From positions 1 through 25,687 of the forward strand of contig JBOGZD010000031.1 in assembly GCA_050697155.1 (NCBI GenBank): DNA of 25,687 nt, read 5' to 3'. Of the stretch, positions 23,219 to 25,687 are shown one piece after another. The notes beneath the pieces are model-generated. The model was not told where the DNA came from, did no database searches, and saw only the letters and a list, made by a program, of their open reading frames with translations. How positions within the stretch are numbered: the first letter of the stretch is position 1; every line of letters begins with the position of its first letter. Both the position numbers and the translations under genes were made by a program. This DNA comes from JBOGZD01 sp050697155. Its GTDB lineage: Bacteria; Actinomycetota; Thermoleophilia; Solirubrobacterales; 70-9.

Positions 23219-24181
23219 CTATGCCGCCGCCCGCAGGTGGCGGCGACGCACGCTGCGCGAGGAGACCAGCTCGCCCCAGTCGGCGTCGCTGAGGCGAAAC
23301 GGCTCGGTCTCGGCGATGAACTCGCCCAGCGCCCGCGCGAGCCCCTCGGGGTCCTCGAGGTGGGGGAAGTGCGCTGCCCGGGGCAGGGTGGCGAAGCGGC
23401 TGCCCGGGATCGCCCGGTGGGCGGCGCGGCCGTGGCCGAGCGGGATCGTGTGGTCGCGCTCGCCCCACACGATCAGGGTCGGCACCGGGCCGAGCAGGTA
23501 GAGGCGGTCGACCGCGCTCACCCGCTGGCCGTGGACGTCGATCACCGAGCGCAGCGTCTCCAGGAACGCTCGCCGAGCTCCCGCCCGCTCCAGCGGGCGC
23601 AGCGCCCGCGCCACCGCGTGCACGTAGACCGCCTTCGCGGAGCCCCGCCGCTCGAGCGACTGGGCGAGGCGATCGAGCCGCGCCAACACCCGCGGGTTCG
23701 CCGCCAGCCGGATCGCGGCCGAGACCCCCGGCACCGCCGCCGTGCGCAGCAACGGGCTCACCTCCCGCCCGAGCCCGCCGCTGGAGACGAGCGCGAGGCG
23801 CTCGACCCGTTGCGGGAACTGCCAGAAGAACTGCATCGCCACGCCGCCGCCGAGCGAGTGGCCGACGATGGTGGCGCTCTCCACGCCGATCGCGGTCAGC
23901 AGGTCGCGGATCGCCGCCGCGTGGGCGCCGAGCGAGTAGTCGCCGCGCGGGGTCGCCGAGTCGCCGTGGCCGATCAGGTCGGGGGCGATCACGGTGTGCC
24001 GGTCGGCGAGCCGCAGGGCGACGTCGCGCCAGTGGCGCGACGAGTTGATCATCCCGTGGATCAGCACCAGCGGCGGGCCGCTCCCGGCGGTGCGGTAGAT
24101 CACCTCGTGGCCGTGAAGCTCTACCTGCCACGCCTCGAAGCCGCGCTCGTCCTCAGCCCCCGGGTCGCTCAGCTCGCTCAC
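23219..24181 (-). CDS. Alpha/beta hydrolase fold protein
   Basis: A 320-aa serine hydrolase. The oxyanion region is LVLIHGMINSSRHW (38-51). The nucleophile elbow is GHSLGG with Ser109, the acid is Asp243 in VWGERDHTIP, and the base is probably His271 in AAHFPHLED. These form a complete catalytic triad. The lid region between about 140 and 220 is Arg/Leu-rich. The protein resembles esterases, epoxide hydrolases and C-C bond hydrolases of the MhpC type, and I cannot separate these by eye. The start is GTG at 24181, with AAGGTG about ten bases upstream. It diverges from the beta-propeller gene across 73 bp and converges on the third P450. Confidence 0.92.
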   Translation of the reverse strand: MSELSDPGAEDERGFEAWQVELHGHEVIYRTAGSGPPLVLIHGMINSSRHWRDVALRLADRHTVIAPDLIGHGDSATPRGDYSLGAHAAAIRDLLTAIGVESATIVGHSLGGGVAMQFFWQFPQRVERLALVSSGGLGREVSPLLRTAAVPGVSAAIRLAANPRVLARLDRLAQSLERRGSAKAVYVHAVARALRPLERAGARRAFLETLRSVIDVHGQRVSAVDRLYLLGPVPTLIVWGERDHTIPLGHGRAAHRAIPGSRFATLPRAAHFPHLEDPEGLARALGEFIAETEPFRLSDADWGELVSSRSVRRRHLRAAA

Positions 24182-24254
24182 TGGCCGCGCACCTTAACGG
24201 CACCGCCCTGAACCTCGGCCCCGGGCGCTCCTTCGTGCTATGACCTGACGCGAG

Positions 24255-25559
24255 ATGGGGATCGCGGCCGGGCCGACGAGAGGATCAGCGGTTTTGCGTG
24301 CGCTCGCGGCGTGTGCCGTCGCCGCAGTTGCGCTCGCCACCGCAGTCGCGCTTGGCGCCGCCGCGCCCGCGGCAGAGGCCGAAGCCGCCGCCGGGGTCAA
24401 GGCCAAGGGCAAGAAGCTCCGCGAGATGATCTTCGTCGGCAACAACTGGGAGGGGACCGCCGACGTGATCCGCCCCCGGGGCAAGTACCGGCGGATCGCG
24501 CGGATCAACATCATCCCCGACATCGAGGAGCGGATGCTCGAGATCGCCGCCGATCCGGTCCGCCTGGGCTACTTCCTCGGGATCCGGATGCTCGTCGGCG
24601 AGGGCAACGACCAGTTCGTCGACGACATGTACACCTCGAGGGACGGCCGCCTGCTGGTGGTCTCGAGGCCGAGCCTGCGCGACGTGGTCGGGATCCGGCT
24701 GCGCACCGGCGAGATCGTCTGGCGGTTCGTCGTCGACGGCCAGCGCTCCGACCACATGGGGGTCTCCCCGGACGGCCGGCACGTCGCGGTCTCCGCCTCG
24801 ACGGGGAACGTGGTCCACATCCTCAACATGCGCACCGGCCAGGAGGTGGGCAGGTTCGAGTCCGGCGACTCGCCGCACGAGAACACCTACTCGGCCGACG
24901 GCAGCAGGATCATCCACGCCAGCATCGGGCTCGTCTACACGCCCGCCGACCAGCCGGCGCTGGACTCGACCAAGGGGGAGCGCTACTTCCAGATCGTCGA
25001 CGCGAAGACGTTCGAGGTCCTCGAGCGGATCGACATGGGCGAGAAGCTCGAGGAGGCCGGCTATCCGGACATGAGCTCCGCGGTGCGGCCGATGGCGCTC
25101 TCCCCGGACGAACGCTTCGTCTACCTGCAGGTCTCCTTCTTCCACGGCTTCGTCGAGTACGACCTCGAGCAGCACCGCGTCACCCGCGTCGCCGAGCTGC
25201 CGATCGCCGACCACGTCCCCCCGCGCGAGCTCTACCTGCTCGACTCCGCCCACCACGGGATCGCGATGAACGGCAACGGGAACAAGCTCTGCGTCGCCGG
25301 GACGATGTCGGACTACGCGGCGATCGTCTCCGCCCGCAACTTCGCCGACTTCGAGCTCATCCACGCCGGCACCAAGCCCTACTGGTCGACGACCAGCAAC
25401 GACGGCCGCCACTGCTACGTCTCCTGGAGCGGCACCGACACCGTCTCGGTGATCTCGTACCGCAAGGAGAGGGAGATTGCCCGGGTCCCGGTCGGCGACC
25501 ACCCCCAGCGGGTGCGGATGGGCGTCGTGCGGCGCAGCTGGCTGCGGGCCAACCGCTAG
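24255..25559 (+). CDS. Exported beta-propeller (YVTN/YncE-like) protein
   Basis: A 434-aa protein with an N-terminal signal or anchor segment (LRALAACAVAAVALATAVALG, about 14-34), then a series of propeller blades. Blade-type sequence includes DMYTSRDGRLLVVSRPS, MGVSPDGRHVAVSASTGNVV, NTYSADGSRIIHASIG, MALSPDERFVYLQVS and a last blade DTVSVISYRKEREIARVPVG, the classic YVTN pattern. The SPDG-type turns and length fit a single seven-bladed propeller. Such proteins bind ligands or partners at the surface; a few are quinoprotein-like enzymes, but I see no clear cofactor site. ATG at 24255 is the start. It is monocistronic as far as the window shows. Confidence 0.85.
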   Translation: MGIAAGPTRGSAVLRALAACAVAAVALATAVALGAAAPAAEAEAAAGVKAKGKKLREMIFVGNNWEGTADVIRPRGKYRRIARINIIPDIEERMLEIAADPVRLGYFLGIRMLVGEGNDQFVDDMYTSRDGRLLVVSRPSLRDVVGIRLRTGEIVWRFVVDGQRSDHMGVSPDGRHVAVSASTGNVVHILNMRTGQEVGRFESGDSPHENTYSADGSRIIHASIGLVYTPADQPALDSTKGERYFQIVDAKTFEVLERIDMGEKLEEAGYPDMSSAVRPMALSPDERFVYLQVSFFHGFVEYDLEQHRVTRVAELPIADHVPPRELYLLDSAHHGIAMNGNGNKLCVAGTMSDYAAIVSARNFADFELIHAGTKPYWSTTSNDGRHCYVSWSGTDTVSVISYRKEREIARVPVGDHPQRVRMGVVRRSWLRANR

Positions 25560-25572
25560 CACCCACGGCCGC

Positions 25573-25621
25573 AAGTTCGGTCTGACAGTCCGGGAGGAAT
25601 TGGGCTCGGGACGCCGAACTT
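25573..25621. repeat. 8-bp inverted repeat before the probable transposase
   Basis: aagttcgg (25573-25580) and ccgaactt (25614-25621) are perfect reverse complements separated by 33 bases, just after the beta-propeller stop and before the transposase-like start. It may belong to the insertion-sequence end or be a weak hairpin. The element's right end is outside the window, so terminal repeats cannot be matched. Confidence 0.35.
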
Positions 25622-25629
25622 CGGTGACG

Positions 25630-25687
25630 ATGCCCAGGAGCGCAGCCTACGAGATCACGCTGAGCGCTGAAGAACGGCGCGAGCTCG
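25630..25687 (+). mobile_element. Start of a probable IS630-family transposase (cut by window edge)
   Basis: From ATG 25630 (or GTG 25624) the frame reads MPRSAAYEITLSAEERREL and runs off the window. A short start followed by xxYxITLSxEERxEL is how the helix-turn-helix domain of IS630-type transposases commonly begins. Only 19 residues are visible, so the family call is tentative and intactness unknown. If right, an insertion sequence sits directly downstream of the beta-propeller gene. Confidence 0.5.

Overview
The window is GC-rich DNA with dense, short-spaced genes, many GTG starts (one apparent TTG), several cytochrome P450s, actinobacterial-style MMPL exporters and TetR/MarR regulators. 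This fits the chromosome of an Actinomycetota, most plausibly a soil member of the Thermoleophilia (Solirubrobacter-like). That placement is inference from gene content and composition; the window has no rRNA or tRNA gene to test it. I see no CRISPR array, phage module or replication origin. The only mobile-element trace is the start of a probable IS630-type transposase at the extreme right edge. No stretch over 300 bases lacks a gene.

Layout. 61-699: TetR regulator behind a perfect palindrome. 648-3222 (minus): likely operon of a small secreted protein, a fumarylacetoacetase-family hydrolase and an AI-2E-type permease, whose 3' end overlaps the TetR gene by 52 bp. 3252-5219 (plus): small exported RTX-like repeat protein, then an M32 carboxypeptidase. 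5460-5657 (minus): cold shock protein with a strong terminator and a structured leader. 5779-6363 (plus): small methyltransferase.

6329-14908 is a regulated oxidation and export block. It holds a CYP124/125-like P450 and a 14-TM MFS exporter (minus), a divergent TetR with two near-identical operators between them, a MarR repressor (minus), and two tandem paralogous MMPL exporters (plus) that diverge from MarR across a palindrome. Local repression of the pumps by the adjacent regulators is the natural reading.

14916-17164 (minus) is a secreted glycoside hydrolase family 3 enzyme broken by one frameshift. 17191-19769 (plus) pairs a second P450 with an acetyl-CoA hydrolase/CoA-transferase family enzyme. 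19781-21315 (minus) is a two-gene ABC-2 exporter, followed by a 73-aa lysine-rich protein (21430-21651, minus). 21793-23196 (plus) is a third P450 of a different subfamily, 23219-24181 (minus) an alpha/beta hydrolase, 24255-25559 (plus) an exported beta-propeller, and 25630-25687 the start of a probable transposase.

The three P450s, the CoA-transferase, the fumarylacetoacetase-family enzyme, the alpha/beta hydrolase and the MMPL, MFS and ABC exporters together suggest oxidative processing and export of hydrophobic molecules. No polyketide or peptide synthase, terpene cyclase or P450 redox partner is in view, so no single pathway can be named. I did not find a convincing novel defence or RNA-guided system. 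The best signals are the regulator-exporter switch regions, the broken GH3, the hairpin at a P450 start codon and a possible 26-aa ORF.
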